A DNA stretch of 64,000 nucleotides from Glandiceps talaboti (GCF_964340395.1 NC_135562.1:23320673-23384672), one strand, 5' to 3'; positions 46,295-56,800 are shown, numbered from the stretch's first letter. Notes: generated by a model from the sequence alone, not told the origin. Numbers and translations: made by a program.

Positions 46295-46347
46295 CTACTC
46301 CTGATGAGTGAGGAATAAACACCTCACAAAACAGTTCTGTAGGGTCA
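46295..46347 (+). ncRNA. Hammerhead-ribozyme-like motif, core-mutated
   Basis: CTGATGA at 46301-46307 is followed by a perfect 6-bp stem II (GTGAGG 46308-46313 with CCTCAC 46322-46327, loop of 8). The next core box reads AAAA (46328-46331) where GAAA is required. A 3-bp stem III (46331-46333 with 46338-46340) and the cleavage triplet GTA (46339-46341) follow. GGGT (46342-46345) can pair with ACTC (46297-46300) as stem I, with one G-T pair. The layout is that of a type I hammerhead with a tiny stem III, as in Penelope-like elements. The G-to-A change hits the base (G12) that acts in catalysis, so this copy should be inactive. Confidence 0.65.
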
Positions 46348-46399
46348 ATAGCATGTAATTTTGTTCAAATTTTCAAAACCATATATATATATATATTAT

Positions 46400-49300
46400 C
46401 ATATATCACCATGGTCTCTAGCTGCAGTAATTGTAGTGTTGGTTTTGAGCAAGATCAGTGTACTACCTGTTGCAAAATGCTGTAGTGTGTTGCTACATGT
46501 ACTTTTGCCAATTTTGATGGGATTGGGGTACTTCTGAATATTTCTTGTGTTTTGAAGGCTTCATAATTAATGTCGGAGCTAGAAAATGTCAGATTGTTTG
46601 GTAGGTAAGGCTTAATTTACCAGAAATATCCGCACCGGAAGTTCACCAACCCACCTTTGCGAGGCAGATCTACCACACAGCCATCTATTTGCAATTGCCT
46701 AGCAGAAATTGTAATGTTTGTTTCGCAGTTACACGACAGAATGAGAAAACTCAAAAACAAGAAGACAAACCCACCTCAAAATCAAAAGTAACGCTGCAAT
46801 TTCTTATGTGTCTGTTAAAGCCCAAGGTGCAACCAGGCTATGATCCCATGCTATGGAAGTAGGTTTGCACATGTGCAACAGAATACATTTGTTTATCTGG
46901 TATCTGGGAGGAGCATTTGGTAAATCCGACCCAGGTAGTTTATCAACATATTAGTGGTTGTTCACACATACTGGTTAGACCTTACATGTGTACATGTAGT
47001 TCTTGCCTAATCCAAAGAGTCCCTTGTTATATTTTTTTTCAAGTGACAGTGTTTCTGCTACATTTTTTTTCCGGTGCGTACGTACTACCAGACACCCAGT
47101 CTTGGTGAAACACATATTTCTATAAAGATATATAAAAATTATAGCCCGAGAAAATTATATTTTGAGGGACCTGTTCCAACACCATCCAAACACTGTCACA
47201 CAGTGACAATTTGTATAATTGAAATTGTAAACTGATATTCTAGGGTACGAACTAGCTTACTTGTATCATTTGTACAAAGTACTACAAATGTAGATTACAG
47301 TTGCACATGTACACTAGCGTCGGCATTTAGTCGGTCGTTACATAAATTTGAAAACACCAAAATCGTTAGCTGGATGACAATTTTTTTTTTACCGATTACA
47401 GATTACATGAAGGTCGTGTTTGGACAACATAATCGGGTAAACATCAAAATTTACTTCCCAAGTATCGCACGGACCAGAGCGGACTAAGCTTTACACTTCC
47501 ATACTTACTGTACACTACGTAGCTAGCTACGTGTGATCTCGAGTTTGGTAGAAATGTCATTGATGTTCCCATTATTTTCCTTCCATGTTCTAATGCTTTG
47601 AAAGTATCTGTTATGGCTGTTTTATGATTGAGTAAACTTGTATTTCCAAACCCAATCTCTCATCTCAGAAAACAGTCAATAAAATCACAAACATGTGCTT
47701 CTCCGAGTTATCCCGATGTGTGCGAGTACCACCCCAGCTATTTCAAAACAAACGCAAAAATGCATACCTCATGGTGGGGTGAGTACCGACTCTTGATTGG
47801 TCTACGCTCTGTCTCCGTATGTTTGACTACGATGTCAGTCAATGTCATTTACATGACGAGGGTTATTGCCGGATAGCGCCAAAACATATTGAAACAATTT
47901 TTGAGAAATCTGGAAAGAATTTAATATGATTTCTCAATGCTCAAATTCAAATGAAACAAATATTTTCTGATGCCTCCATGATTGTACTTGTAGTCTAGTT
48001 AGTTTGTGTTACATTCATCTCCACAACATGCACAGATCTAGAGCTAGAGATCATAGAGAACAGTCAACAGGTATAGGAACTAGACTAGACAGTGATGTAT
48101 GATCTATGTGTACAACATAGACAGTTGTCCTTGACATTTGAGGATCATTACAAAAATAAAAGAGTTGCCTTAACATTAGATTTATTTATGAATTATATCA
48201 CTGCACCCGTCATCAATGTTGCTTATCAGTATCAAACGTCACACTAAATGTTTCAAAAATGTCTTGCTTCCCAGCCATCAGAAAATTTAACTGAAAGTAT
48301 GGGAATTCTTGACTGAAATATATTCAATCATAAAATCCTCAGGTTTCTGACAATTTTCAATACTTGTTACAAGAAAGACTGCAGTCAAAGAACATTTGGT
48401 TAGCTACATTGCACATGTATTACATCTGATGCCATATACATGACACGCACGATCATTGTCTAGTTTGCACCACATGGTGTGCCTCGCCTCCTGTACATGT
48501 ACCGTACATCTAGCTTGTCTGTCAGTGTCACATTTTGCTTCCTCTCTTCAGTTTTCTCAACAAAATTTCTTTCCACTGAAGTTTAGAAAACATTTAGTTC
48601 TACGCTACATAAACGTCGTGTTGTTGCATCATACATCATGAGACGTCACATTGACCTCATACTTCGCTTCGCGCTTCCTTCAACGTCCGGTCCCTATGAA
48701 ACTAATTCGAAGGCTTTCACTAGCGATAGCGTGGCCAGTCTTGTTTTACCGCGTAATCGTCAAATGTTTTCCAAATAATTATGAATTAATTTCTTTTTTT
48801 ACACTTTGGGTATTTTAGTTGCTATTAGAACTTCTGGGCAACTCATATTTAATTTTCTGACCTTAGAATTTTTTACAATGATCATCAGGTTTGAGTACTT
48901 TCCTAAGCCGGTCCCACAACTGTTATACTTATACAATGTAAGTTATAGCTGGGTTTTGTGACTGGTAACAAACCGGCTATTATCTACATCACTGCCTACT
49001 AGGTACTCTAGGTACGTCAAAGACAAAACTACTTGACAGAAAACACTTGGCACGCACACAAGAAATTACGATTTTACTAAGGAGTATAGCGACACAGAAT
49101 GTATATCGATCAAACTGAGGAACAGAGAAACATTTTGGTTTCATTGTAATGTCATTCTATTTCAGTAACAATGTATCATTTTCACATACCGTTCGCACAT
49201 GTGAGCTTGATTTTTGAGCATTTTATTCGCTTGTATTGTGTGTATTTGGTATTTGGCATTTCACATGTTGTTTATTTGCACCATTCAGTGTCTTATCATG

Positions 49301-49468
49301 CTTTGAGTAACTTGTAAGCCTAAATTGACAACTGGGCCAACGGTTTTTACTAGACAAATTTGAAACAAATTTTGCATCAGTTTGATGGTAAACCTGCTAT
49401 ATTGACTACCAAACTTAGTTAACGTCAGTTATTTCTCCTCATGTTGCATCACCATATACTTACAAATA
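46400..49468. other. About 3 kb of HM13 intron 1 without recognisable gene
   Basis: Starts with a short (TA)n tract (about 46383-46397). The rest is mostly unique. Plus-strand frames at 46917, 47628 and 48456 are short and show no family motif. No repeat array is present, unlike the rest of the intron. Confidence 0.4.
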
Positions 49469-49473
49469 TATAT

Positions 49474-50502
49474 CAGGGCTCGAAATTAACGGTAGCCCCG
49501 TGTCATTTGGCTACCAAATGTTGACACGGGGCTACTACTTTTCGTATTTGGTAGCCCACTTGGGCTACCGGCATAAACAGTAAGCTGACATGTCAGGCCT
49601 TTGTCATGTCGCTAATATAACCAACACAATACGTTCCCGCTGAACATCGAACGTCAACGCGTCTTACCAATGTGTATGCAGGACGCGATGTGTTTGACGT
49701 CTACATCGCTACATATTATTCTCTCATGAATATTTATATTTGACAACGATGTTATCACGTCACACCCTGGACGCACCATGTGCTGCGATGTCAGCTAATT
49801 CAGATACTTCCGGGGTACATTTCGTGATAACAATTCCGCAAACATTGATGAAAAAACATGCGTTTTAATCCGTGAAGCACTTCCTTACGTTGTTAGTACT
49901 TGACACGAAGTTGTTGGTTACTGACAGCAGGACCCGTTCACCCATTTTCGGTACGATGTCAATTTTGTCATTTCCGTAATGCTCGGCTCGAGTGGTGATG
50001 GAATCATAGCCGAAGTCGATGCCTTCATTCACATTTCGGATTTTAATGTAAAACATTTTAGGAAATGCATGGTTTCAAATGAACGAATATACAGACTGGG
50101 AATTACGAAACTCGAATTTCATGCGACGACAATCAGTACGTAATAGATGAGGCTGATGGTATATGACATCGAAACACGGTCTTTTGATGGACTGGTGTAA
50201 AATGGTCAAGCAGTCAAGTAGATGAATGGTCATGGTGTGTTCATAGTTTATGCCATATGAGTAATCATAGATACTTGAGACGTTTGTCCTATCATTACAA
50301 CAGAAATTCGTAACTTTATTATCAACCATTTTTACATTGTTAAACAGACATTATAGTCCACATTCAGTGTTGGTAAACCACTGTTGTATGATAACTATGT
50401 ACACAAATATATGGGGCTACCAGTGAAGGTCATGGGGCTACTGACCTTTATGAATGGTAGCCCACAGGGGCTACCAGGGAGAAAAGTTAATTTCGAGCCC
50501 TG
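49474..50502. mobile_element. hAT-like non-autonomous element (CAGGGCTCGAAATTAAC ends)
   Basis: Left end CAGGGCTCGAAATTAACGG; complement of right end CAGGGCTCGAAATTAACTT. TATAT flanks both sides (49469-49473 and 50503-50507), a 5-bp duplication, though the site is AT-rich. Near both ends GGTAGCCC / GGGCTACC motifs form small hairpins. 1029 bp. The minus-strand frames at 49865-50329 show no transposase signature. Confidence 0.8.
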
Positions 50503-50792
50503 TATATGAAATGTAATATATGAAATATGAGAGCCATGTGAAACTTTTTCAGTGCAAAATGGGATGAAGATATGAGGGCAAAGTCAGTGCTCCTTACAGC
50601 AGTTTGAATTTCCCGCATATGCATACATTACCCATAATCCCCTTTATATAGGGGACATCTGCCTTTAATTACTGCAGCTAATGAACATTAATACATTAAT
50701 CTTGTTAACGAAGGTCGATTTATAGTTGGTATCTGTCAATAGTACAATATGTCAAAGTGGCATTCATAATCCTTCTTTCCTAATACATCTAC

Positions 50793-50850
50793 GCACACAC
50801 ACACACACACAGACACGCTCGGGCGTGCGCACGCACGCACACATGCACAT

Positions 50851-50890
<40 letters not shown>
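50793..50890. repeat. CA microsatellite with alternating GC core
   Basis: (CA)n interrupted by GCGTGCGCACGCACGCAC, a long alternating purine-pyrimidine run that could adopt Z-DNA. Confidence 0.9.
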
Positions 50891-50891
<1 letters not shown>

Positions 50892-51673
50892 GCATCTTGT
50901 ATCTACTACATTGAATCATCAGTAAGTGTGTGTAGCTGTCTTAATCTGTTTAAGAAGTAAATAGAATTATTCTAGTAGCACTCTGAGATCAACTATATTG
51001 ATAAGTATGCAGAGTACTACCAGTATAGCCTGTATCTCTAATTACTGTATGTCAGGGAGTGCAACCTCCAAAATGAAAACATGGTACAAATCTAGTGGTA
51101 AGCATAACTATTTATACAATTATTAAATGACGACAAACTAAAAAAAGTCATACCTTCACATTTCAGGCTGTTACTCCAAACTCATTCAAATTGTCATTTA
51201 ACAGTAACATAAACAATTGAGCAGCTGTTAGCATAAATTACAACAAAATATTTGGTGTTGCCCAAGAATTATAGCGGACACTCTTTAATCAAAACAATAC
51301 AAAATCACATCTGTAACTATAACTATAAAACATATAAGCAAGGTAGGTTGTAATAAATCTTGTCAAAATGTGAAGATTTGGTGAAAATGTCTGCCTTTTG
51401 GTACACGTGGCACTAAAAGACAAGTTACACCATACGGTGACGGTGTGTTGTACTGCCACTACGGCCGGCAACACTGTCGATACTGTCTGTGCAGTACGAT
51501 TTAAGATCAGGTACATTAATTTGACACATTACAAGGATTAACTTTGGATATATCAAAGAGAAAGAATACACATTCAAAATCAATACATTTTTAGAAATGT
51601 TTACTGGACTTCCCTAATAATAATTTTTACACTATTTTCTAACTTGCTCTACATGATGTCAACAATTACCTAC

Positions 51674-51874
51674 CTTTTGTTCCTTATGGTACCTCACGGA
51701 GCGAAAAGCACCAAAGAAAATCGGAATCAAGGCCATGATAACAAGACTTGCGTATGCTATGGCCATTCCCTCCGGCGTTGCAGGGATTCTTGTCGTTACA
51801 TTGGCCGTAGTTTCGTTCAAAGTGTCATTTATTTGTTGAACAGTTTCGCTTACACTCTCTTCAACGTCCGCCAT
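51674..51874 (-). CDS. HM13: HM13 / signal peptide peptidase, first coding exon
   Basis: ATG at 51874 (context TTCAAAATGGCGG). The exon has 67 codons and ends phase 0 at donor GTAGGT. The N-terminus MADVEESVSETVQQ is acidic. Three potential N-glycosylation sites follow (N16-D-T, N20-E-T, N25-V-T), consistent with the lumenal N-terminus of SPP. Residues 31-67 contain PATPEGMAIAYASLVIMALI, then PIFFGAFRSVRYHKEQK. This is nearly identical to the STPEG.ALAY.SL..MAL.PIFFGA.RSVR block of vertebrate HM13, covering transmembrane helix 1. Signal peptide peptidase is an ER intramembrane aspartyl protease for signal peptides. The gene runs to the left over more than 49 kb. Its partner across the promoter is the Xkr gene. 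Confidence 0.96.
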
Positions 51875-52164
51875 TTTGAAAATTTCCGGTGAGAAAATTG
51901 ATCCCCTATCTTCCTGAAAATATTTTTGTGAAACCCTTCAACTTCGTCATCTAAATTGTTGATCGGCTAACATGATGTATGATGTAAAACTCTTTTAATG
52001 TGGCGTTTTGTTGTTTGATGAGGAGTTCATTGATAAGTGAGATTCTTGCTTGACTGTCTTAAAACATTTTATACGGTCAATAACGGAACTATTTTTTCAC
52101 CGAATATTAGTTTTCGAAACACACTGATGCTGCGCATGCGTAGTATTTAAAAGTGACATTCAAA
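51875..52164. promoter_or_regulatory. Probable bidirectional promoter between HM13 and Xkr
   Basis: Only 290 bp separate the two divergent start codons. The interval lacks a TATA box at the expected places and holds an NRF1 palindrome at 52131-52142. ATGGCGG and ATGGCC start contexts resemble YY1-type initiator sites, and an ACCGGAAAT ETS-like core lies just upstream of the HM13 ATG (about 51889-51896, minus strand). Housekeeping bidirectional promoters often have this make-up. Function is inferred. Confidence 0.6.
52131..52142 (+). promoter_or_regulatory. NRF1-type binding palindrome
   Basis: TGCGCATGCGTA matches the NRF1 consensus YGCGCAYGCGCR except for the last positions. It lies 22 bp upstream of the Xkr ATG. 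Confidence 0.6.
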
Positions 52165-52351
52165 ATGGCCCCGCGTAAATTAAGCTCGTCTCGATCATCT
52201 CGTTATGAGGAAAATGATGATAATGGGGGTTTTATCGACTCTCCAGTACCATGTAACCACCTGTTATATAATCAAGAATGCAGATTTGGTTTTCTCGACG
52301 CACTTTTCGGGATAGTGTCAATGTTGACGTTTGTTGTTGACATCGGTACAG
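52165..52351 (+). CDS. XK-related (Xkr) protein, first coding exon
   Basis: I chose the ATG at 52165 (CAAAATGGCC, good context) over the in-frame GTG at 52153. The exon has 62 codons plus one base and donor GTGAGA. It begins MAPRKLSSSRSSRYEENDD, a polar Ser/Arg-rich cytosolic tail, and ends FGFLDALFGIVSMLTFVVDI, then GT. A Phe/Asp-rich first helix ending DIGTD is characteristic of XK-related proteins of the Xkr4/6/7/8 group. Some of these are caspase-activated phospholipid scramblases of the plasma membrane; others have unknown roles. The single overhanging G joins AT of the exon at 56190 to form the Asp codon of this motif. Divergent neighbour: HM13. Confidence 0.88.
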
Positions 52352-53318
52352 GTGAGATCATAATTTGACATAAACCGTCTCTGTGGTCACACTTATCGCA
52401 TTTGTGATAATTTCATGCACGTCGATTTATGAGTGCCCTTATTGAGCGCTGGCATTCAGAATCATCCACGTACAATTTTAAATACCTGTTATCTGTCATA
52501 TCTCAACTGTCAAATTAGTTTCATTCTGAATCTGATTCTGAGAGACTTAATTATTGTTACTTACTGTATTCTTTTAATTGTTTTACTAGGGTTTGCCGTC
52601 AAAACGTGTTTTGCATTTGCGTCACTGCAATTACCCTATGCTGATAGCTGTAAGAGATGTATTTAATTACGGTCCTTTCCATGTGAAAAATTATGTCATT
52701 TTCCCATTCACTACTAATCTCTCTCATGGAAGACCGACCGGTGAGGACTGCGACCTGCCACTTACAAACTGCACCTTGTAAAACTGCGACGTAATACGCC
52801 GTATTCCGGTTATCGAAGAAGCCCCGAAAAGATAAAAGATATGATTGTTTGGCCACTAGGGGCGCTGTTTTAGAACCGGAAGTGAGGGCCAGAATTGTAG
52901 AGCATTGTTGCAAAGCATAGAGTCTATAGGCATCGTAACCACTGACTAAAGATTTTCTGTCATTCCCCGTAACTTTACGCTATAATATTGCATTATCGCC
53001 CATCAAATAACGAAATAGCAAATTAACCTCTTGTTCTCCTAATATTTCGCGTAAGTTTGGCTCTGCAATTCGACCGTGAGGAAAACCCAAAAGTAGCAAC
53101 ATTTTGAAACAGGTAGTACACTGACATCTCACTCACGTTTTCAGTGTGACCTCGTCCATTTGCGTTACCGTTGGAGAAATTGTAGCGATTGCTTCCAGTC
53201 AAACATTGGAACGGAAAAAGGTACAAAAACAGAGGAAAGAACCCTCAAAATCACAATGTGACTTGGTAATTGTCGACCGAACTCTCAATATTGCAATGAC
53301 TGTAGCTGGAAGCTGTTC

Positions 53319-53558
53319 AATCTGATTAAAATCCGATGTAGATGTCGGCTAATCGTTCATTGCTATTTTACCTTCGTTATTTTGCCTGATATTATTTTTC
53401 TTGGTACATGTTTAAATTTTTTAGCCTGATCGTAGAGGAGGCGATCAGGCAAGCTAAAAAATGTAAACATGTACCAAGAAGGTCAATTCAGGCAAAATAA
53501 CGAAGGTAAAATAGCAATGAACGATCAGCCAACATCTACATCGGATTTTAATCAGATT
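53319..53558. repeat. Large internal hairpin (arms about 115 bp)
   Basis: 53319-53429 (AATCTGATTAAAATCCGATG … TAGCCTGATCG) is complementary to 53441-53558, with a few mismatches and a loop around TAGAGGAGG. The pseudogene frame stops exactly at its right edge. Confidence 0.85.
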
Positions 53559-53559
53559 G

Positions 53560-53923
53560 GAAGCTGTTGTCAGATTTGTAATTTTCTAATCGTTCTTTTG
53601 TCAAGCAACAGACACCAGTAAGGTAAAGAAATATGTTTATCATGTCTACATCGGGTATATTTCGAAGGTCCTCCGTCCAACTTTCAATGTTTCCGCTGTC
53701 GATTAGTTCTATCTTTTGATGCTTGACATCCACTATTCGTCTCCTCTTCCGTTCTCTCAGAAAATTATCATTTTCTAGTGTTTCAAGACCAAGGTTGACA
53801 GCATTTCTGGCGATATCTAGTAGATTTAGAAGTAGTAATTTTCCACTCTTTTATGAATGCACGGAGTTCTTTTACGACCATTTTGTTGACAGCTTCATAC
53901 ATCGCCATACTATTAGATGCCAT
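53560..53923 (-). pseudogene. N-terminal remnant of a transposon-carried gene (SAP-like start)
   Basis: On the minus strand an ATG at 53923 opens MASNSMAMYEAVNKMVVKEL, then RAFIKEWKITTSK. The KELRAFIKE...TTSK pattern resembles the first helix and turn of a SAP DNA-binding motif. After a frameshift near 53820 the frame continues LGLETLENDNFLRERKRRR and IESWTEDLRNIPDVDMINIF, then LTKERLENYKS. The ERLENYKS phrase recalls the start of YqaJ/SWIM-type proteins found in many invertebrate transposon-like loci, but that is from memory and weak. The frame ends at the hairpin border, so the rest was deleted. Confidence 0.4.
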
Positions 53924-54034
53924 GACGAAAATTCTGGCCCTCACTTTGTCAGATATGGTGCGCCCTCTCGCGATACTTTCCTGCGAAACAACCGGAAGTT
54001 CGATAACCGGAATACGCCGTATTGTTATATTCTT

Positions 54035-55875
54035 ACGAGTATAAAGTTGGCGTCAGATTCAGATTCAGATTCAGCTAGCGTCATATTGAGCGTCAGATTC
54101 AGCGTCAGATCCGAAGACACCCGACGGACTCAATCAAAACTGAAATAATACCATTGAGACTACAGGGAAAGATTCTCAGGGTTTGCACGGTCCTGGAAAA
54201 CCCTGGAATTTCAAACCCTCCCTGGAAAGCCCTGGAAAAATGTGCCCTACCCTTGGAAAACCCTGGAAAATGATCATGTATAATCGATCAATTAATATTG
54301 ACGATTGTCATGTCTGTGCTCGAGCCACCCATTCATATGATTCTGAATCTCGTAAATGTGAAATTGCGAAAATATTTTCAAAGTCTTTCGCCACGCCGAT
54401 TGAACCCAGACAGTCAAGCGATCGTTCCATGAGACATTTTGCCCCACAGACCGTGCCTATTAGTTGAATGGGCGCCGCAGTGTTTCTTTTGATCTTGCAT
54501 ATATTGCTACTCCATACATCTCCCTGTCGTCATTTCAGGGACATGATATTGTAACAGTCCCGGCCGCGCCGGGGTAACATGTACAGTAGGTCTGTTAACA
54601 AGATTATCGTAACACTGTAGCGAGTATCAAAGCATCATCAACCTCGATTAGAAATTGTTACAAGTTCGGCGCACTAGTCGACTGATACTATAAGATAGGG
54701 CTAGGGCCTAGGGAAGTGCAGTTGAATTTCCGGGTTATGGAAGTACGGTTGTGACTTTTATTTCGTCGATAAATGGGTATTTGTGTTACATGTTCTAAAA
54801 GAATAACTGTTTTATGTTGTCGGTACAGTAACATTCGTCAATGGTCAAGTTGAGTTGAAATCGCGATGTTCCGCAACTCGTGGCATCCGTACATAAACAT
54901 CGAGACGCTAGCGATGAATGTATTCAGTTATTCATAGCTCGAAATTTCGTTACGTAAATGACGTTTTTATTCAAAATTTTGAAGAAAAAAATTATTTTAG
55001 GTGGCTTATAAATCTAGTAAATCAAACCATACAATAACGAGGACAAACTTTATTTTTTGATTTATTTTTCTGGATATGTCTGAATTAGACTGACGAATGC
55101 TGCGACTCAATCTTACACGATCAATGCACCAGCTTGACGAAACAGCTGCTTAGGGGGTAGGACAGAGGTTTCTCCGTTAATCTTAGCGTGTAAACGTGGT
55201 TTTGAAACCAATATCTTGCATAGTGTCGATTGTCTTTAAAATGTTTTGTGACATATGGAAACTGTTGTTGATTTTTCTCGTCCACATCAGACAATTAGAT
55301 GTCATTCAAAAAATATACTTTATTGTCAACACCCCTGGAAAATGGCCAAAATCAATATGAATACCCCTGGAAAACTGACGAAAAACCCCTGGAAAGTCCT
55401 GGAATTTTGTTTTGCTTTAAGTGTACGAACCCTGGATTCTGCTTCACAACCTTTTGATGGAAGATGGAATGTCTCTGCTTGCACAATTTTTAAATTTTAA
55501 ATTCAAATTTTTAAAAATGACAACATATTACATACGTAAACTTAGCTTTTACTGACACCATGTACATTATTGGCAAAAAGTATCAACCAACGAACATACA
55601 GTGGCTGAACTTGGGGCTATCATTGTCTTGGTTGCAAGTATTTCAACTCTATTTCACATATTTTTCCCAAATAAAAATTGTGCAAGCAGAGACATTCCAA
55701 CTTCCATCAAAAGGCTGTGAAGCGGAATCTTTCCCTGTAGTCTCAACAGTATTATTTCGTGTTTGATTGAGTCCGTCGGGTGTCTTCGGATCTGACGCTA
55801 TCTGACGCTGAATCTGACGCTCAATATGATGCTAGCTGAATCTGAATCTGAATCTGACGCCAACTTTATACTCGT
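54035..55875. mobile_element. Foldback (MULE-like) element with long inverted repeats and 9-bp duplication
   Basis: Both ends begin ACGAGTATAAAGTTGGCGTC, followed by short GATTCA / GCGTCA repeats, ACACCCGACGGACTCAATCA and TGAGACTACAGGGAAAGATT. The inverted repeats are about 200 bp each once the inserted element is removed: the left arm resumes at 55435 with GATTCTGCTTCACAACCTTT, matching the complement of the right arm. TATATTCTT flanks both sides (54026-54034, 55876-55884). Long terminal inverted repeats plus a 9-bp duplication are hallmarks of Mutator-like elements. No transposase is present. Confidence 0.82.
54177..55434. mobile_element. hAT-like element nested in the left arm of the foldback element
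   Basis: Ends CAGGGTTTGCACGGTCCTGG and, at the complement of the right end, CAGGGTTCGTACACTTAAAG. GATTCT occurs on both sides (54171-54176, 55435-55440), a 6-bp duplication. CCTGGAAAACCCTGGAA-type subterminal motifs occur at both ends. The core (about 54540-55200) is an inverted homologue of the core of the pogo-like element at 18617-19839. Confidence 0.85.
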
Positions 55876-55885
55876 TATATTCTTC

Positions 55886-56045
55886 ATCATTTATCAAGAA
55901 AGGTGTCTGACAGCTGTTATGCAAATTACGTAATCGCTTGACCTGTTGCGAGAACAAGCTTACGTACATGTTATAATGTTTCTCAACCACAATTATCTGT
56001 TATAACCTTGCGATGTACAATGTAATATCAAAGTTATTATTAAAC
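55886..56045 (+). repeat. Third, diverged copy of the 425-bp repeat
   Basis: GTTATGCAAATTACGTAATC, TTGACCTGTTGCGAGAACAA and TATAACCTTGCGATGTACAA match 30220-30350 and 30640-30780. It begins right at the end of the foldback element's target duplication and ends before an (AAT)n run at about 56055. Confidence 0.8.
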
Positions 56046-56189
56046 CCCTTAAGTTGTAATAATAATAATAATAAATATAATGCAGATTTATTTCATGGGC
56101 GATCATAATTTTGACAAAAGAACTTGCTGTAGGTTAATATTCTTTACTACAAATTTAGTCAACATGTTTCTTTTGTTTTTCTTCACTAG

Positions 56190-56373
56190 ATTTGATAGTA
56201 ACAGTGAAGTACATCTATGATGAAGAATACATATGGGCTGGTCTAACACTGGCACTGATTTGTATATCATCCATTGTTATGCAAATATTTAGTACAAAGT
56301 GGTATATAAATGATGATGACATGACATGGTGGAAATGGATTTTACATTTGTTACAACTTGGACCACTGTACAG
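56190..56373 (+). CDS. XK-related (Xkr) protein, second coding exon
   Basis: Acceptor TTTTTCTTCACTAG, 184 coding bases, donor GTAAGT, ending in phase 2. With the G from exon 1 it encodes DLIVTVKYIYDEEYIWAGLT, then LALICISSIVMQIFSTKWYI. It continues NDDDMTWWKWILHLLQLGPL, then Y. This corresponds to the second and third membrane segments of Xkr proteins (DI.V...Y......W.GLTL....SS.V.QIFS..W, then WW.W.LH..QLGP). The next exon should start with an Arg-completing base and an RY-type sequence plus the long remaining part. I could not find it before 64000. Confidence 0.9.
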
Positions 56374-56394
56374 GTAAGTTAACCATCCATTCAT

Positions 56395-56580
56395 CCATTC
56401 CTAGGCCTACATCCAAACATCCATCTCTTCACTCACCCACCCATGAGCCATCCAGCCATTCATTCATTCATTCATTCATATTACATGATCCATCCATGCA
56501 TACATCCATATTTCCAACTATCTAATCTCAACATCCAACCATCTATACACATGTACATGTACATGTACATCCACCCATCA
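56395..56580 (+). repeat. CATC/CATTCATT-rich simple sequence
   Basis: Irregular CCATCCATTCATTCATTC and ACATGTACATGTACATG tracts just inside Xkr intron 2. Confidence 0.7.
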
Positions 56581-56667
56581 TCACACTGAAACTACTAGTA
56601 TTGATTGCAGTGCAGTCTTTCTCTTTATTACTGATCTGTATGGTGGAGTATTAGGGCCATTATTATG

Positions 56668-56800
56668 TACAACTTATTTGATTCGTCTCAACAACTTATT
56701 TGGCAACTCGACATCTTATTTGATTCGTCTCAACAACTTATTTGGCACCTCGACATCTTATTTGATTCGTCTCAACAACTTATTTGGCAACTCGACATCT
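56668..56800. repeat. 42-bp tandem repeat, three copies
   Basis: Copies of TTGATTCGTCTCAACAACTT plus ATTTGGCAACTCGACATCTT. It ends exactly where the hAT-like element starts (CAGTGTTCTCC at 56801). Confidence 0.9.

Larger units (their letters stand above)
45780..46350 (+). mobile_element. Penelope-like retroelement fragment (3' part)
   Basis: Consists of a decayed ORF end resembling the GIY-YIG endonuclease region of Penelope-like elements (45880-46190), a short 3' region, and a hammerhead-like motif at 46295-46347. Penelope-like elements are known to carry hammerhead ribozymes near their ends, so the two observations support each other. The reverse transcriptase part is missing. Confidence 0.65.
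52793..54023. mobile_element. DNA transposon deletion derivative in Xkr intron 1
   Basis: Inverted ends AATACGCCGTATTCCGGTTA at 52793 and at the complement of 54023 (one mismatch), continuing TCGAA. Alternatively ATTCCGGTTATCGAA is the terminus and ACGCCGT (52796-52802 and 54014-54020) a 7-bp target duplication; the end sequence is itself palindromic, so the border is ambiguous. Subterminal matches continue (GTGAGGGCCAGAATT on both sides). It contains a large internal hairpin and a pseudogene on the minus strand. Confidence 0.7.

Noticed and set aside
52153-52164. GTG as the start codon of the Xkr exon
   Set aside because: Animal genes start with ATG; the ATG at 52165 has a good context and the expected N-terminal layout.
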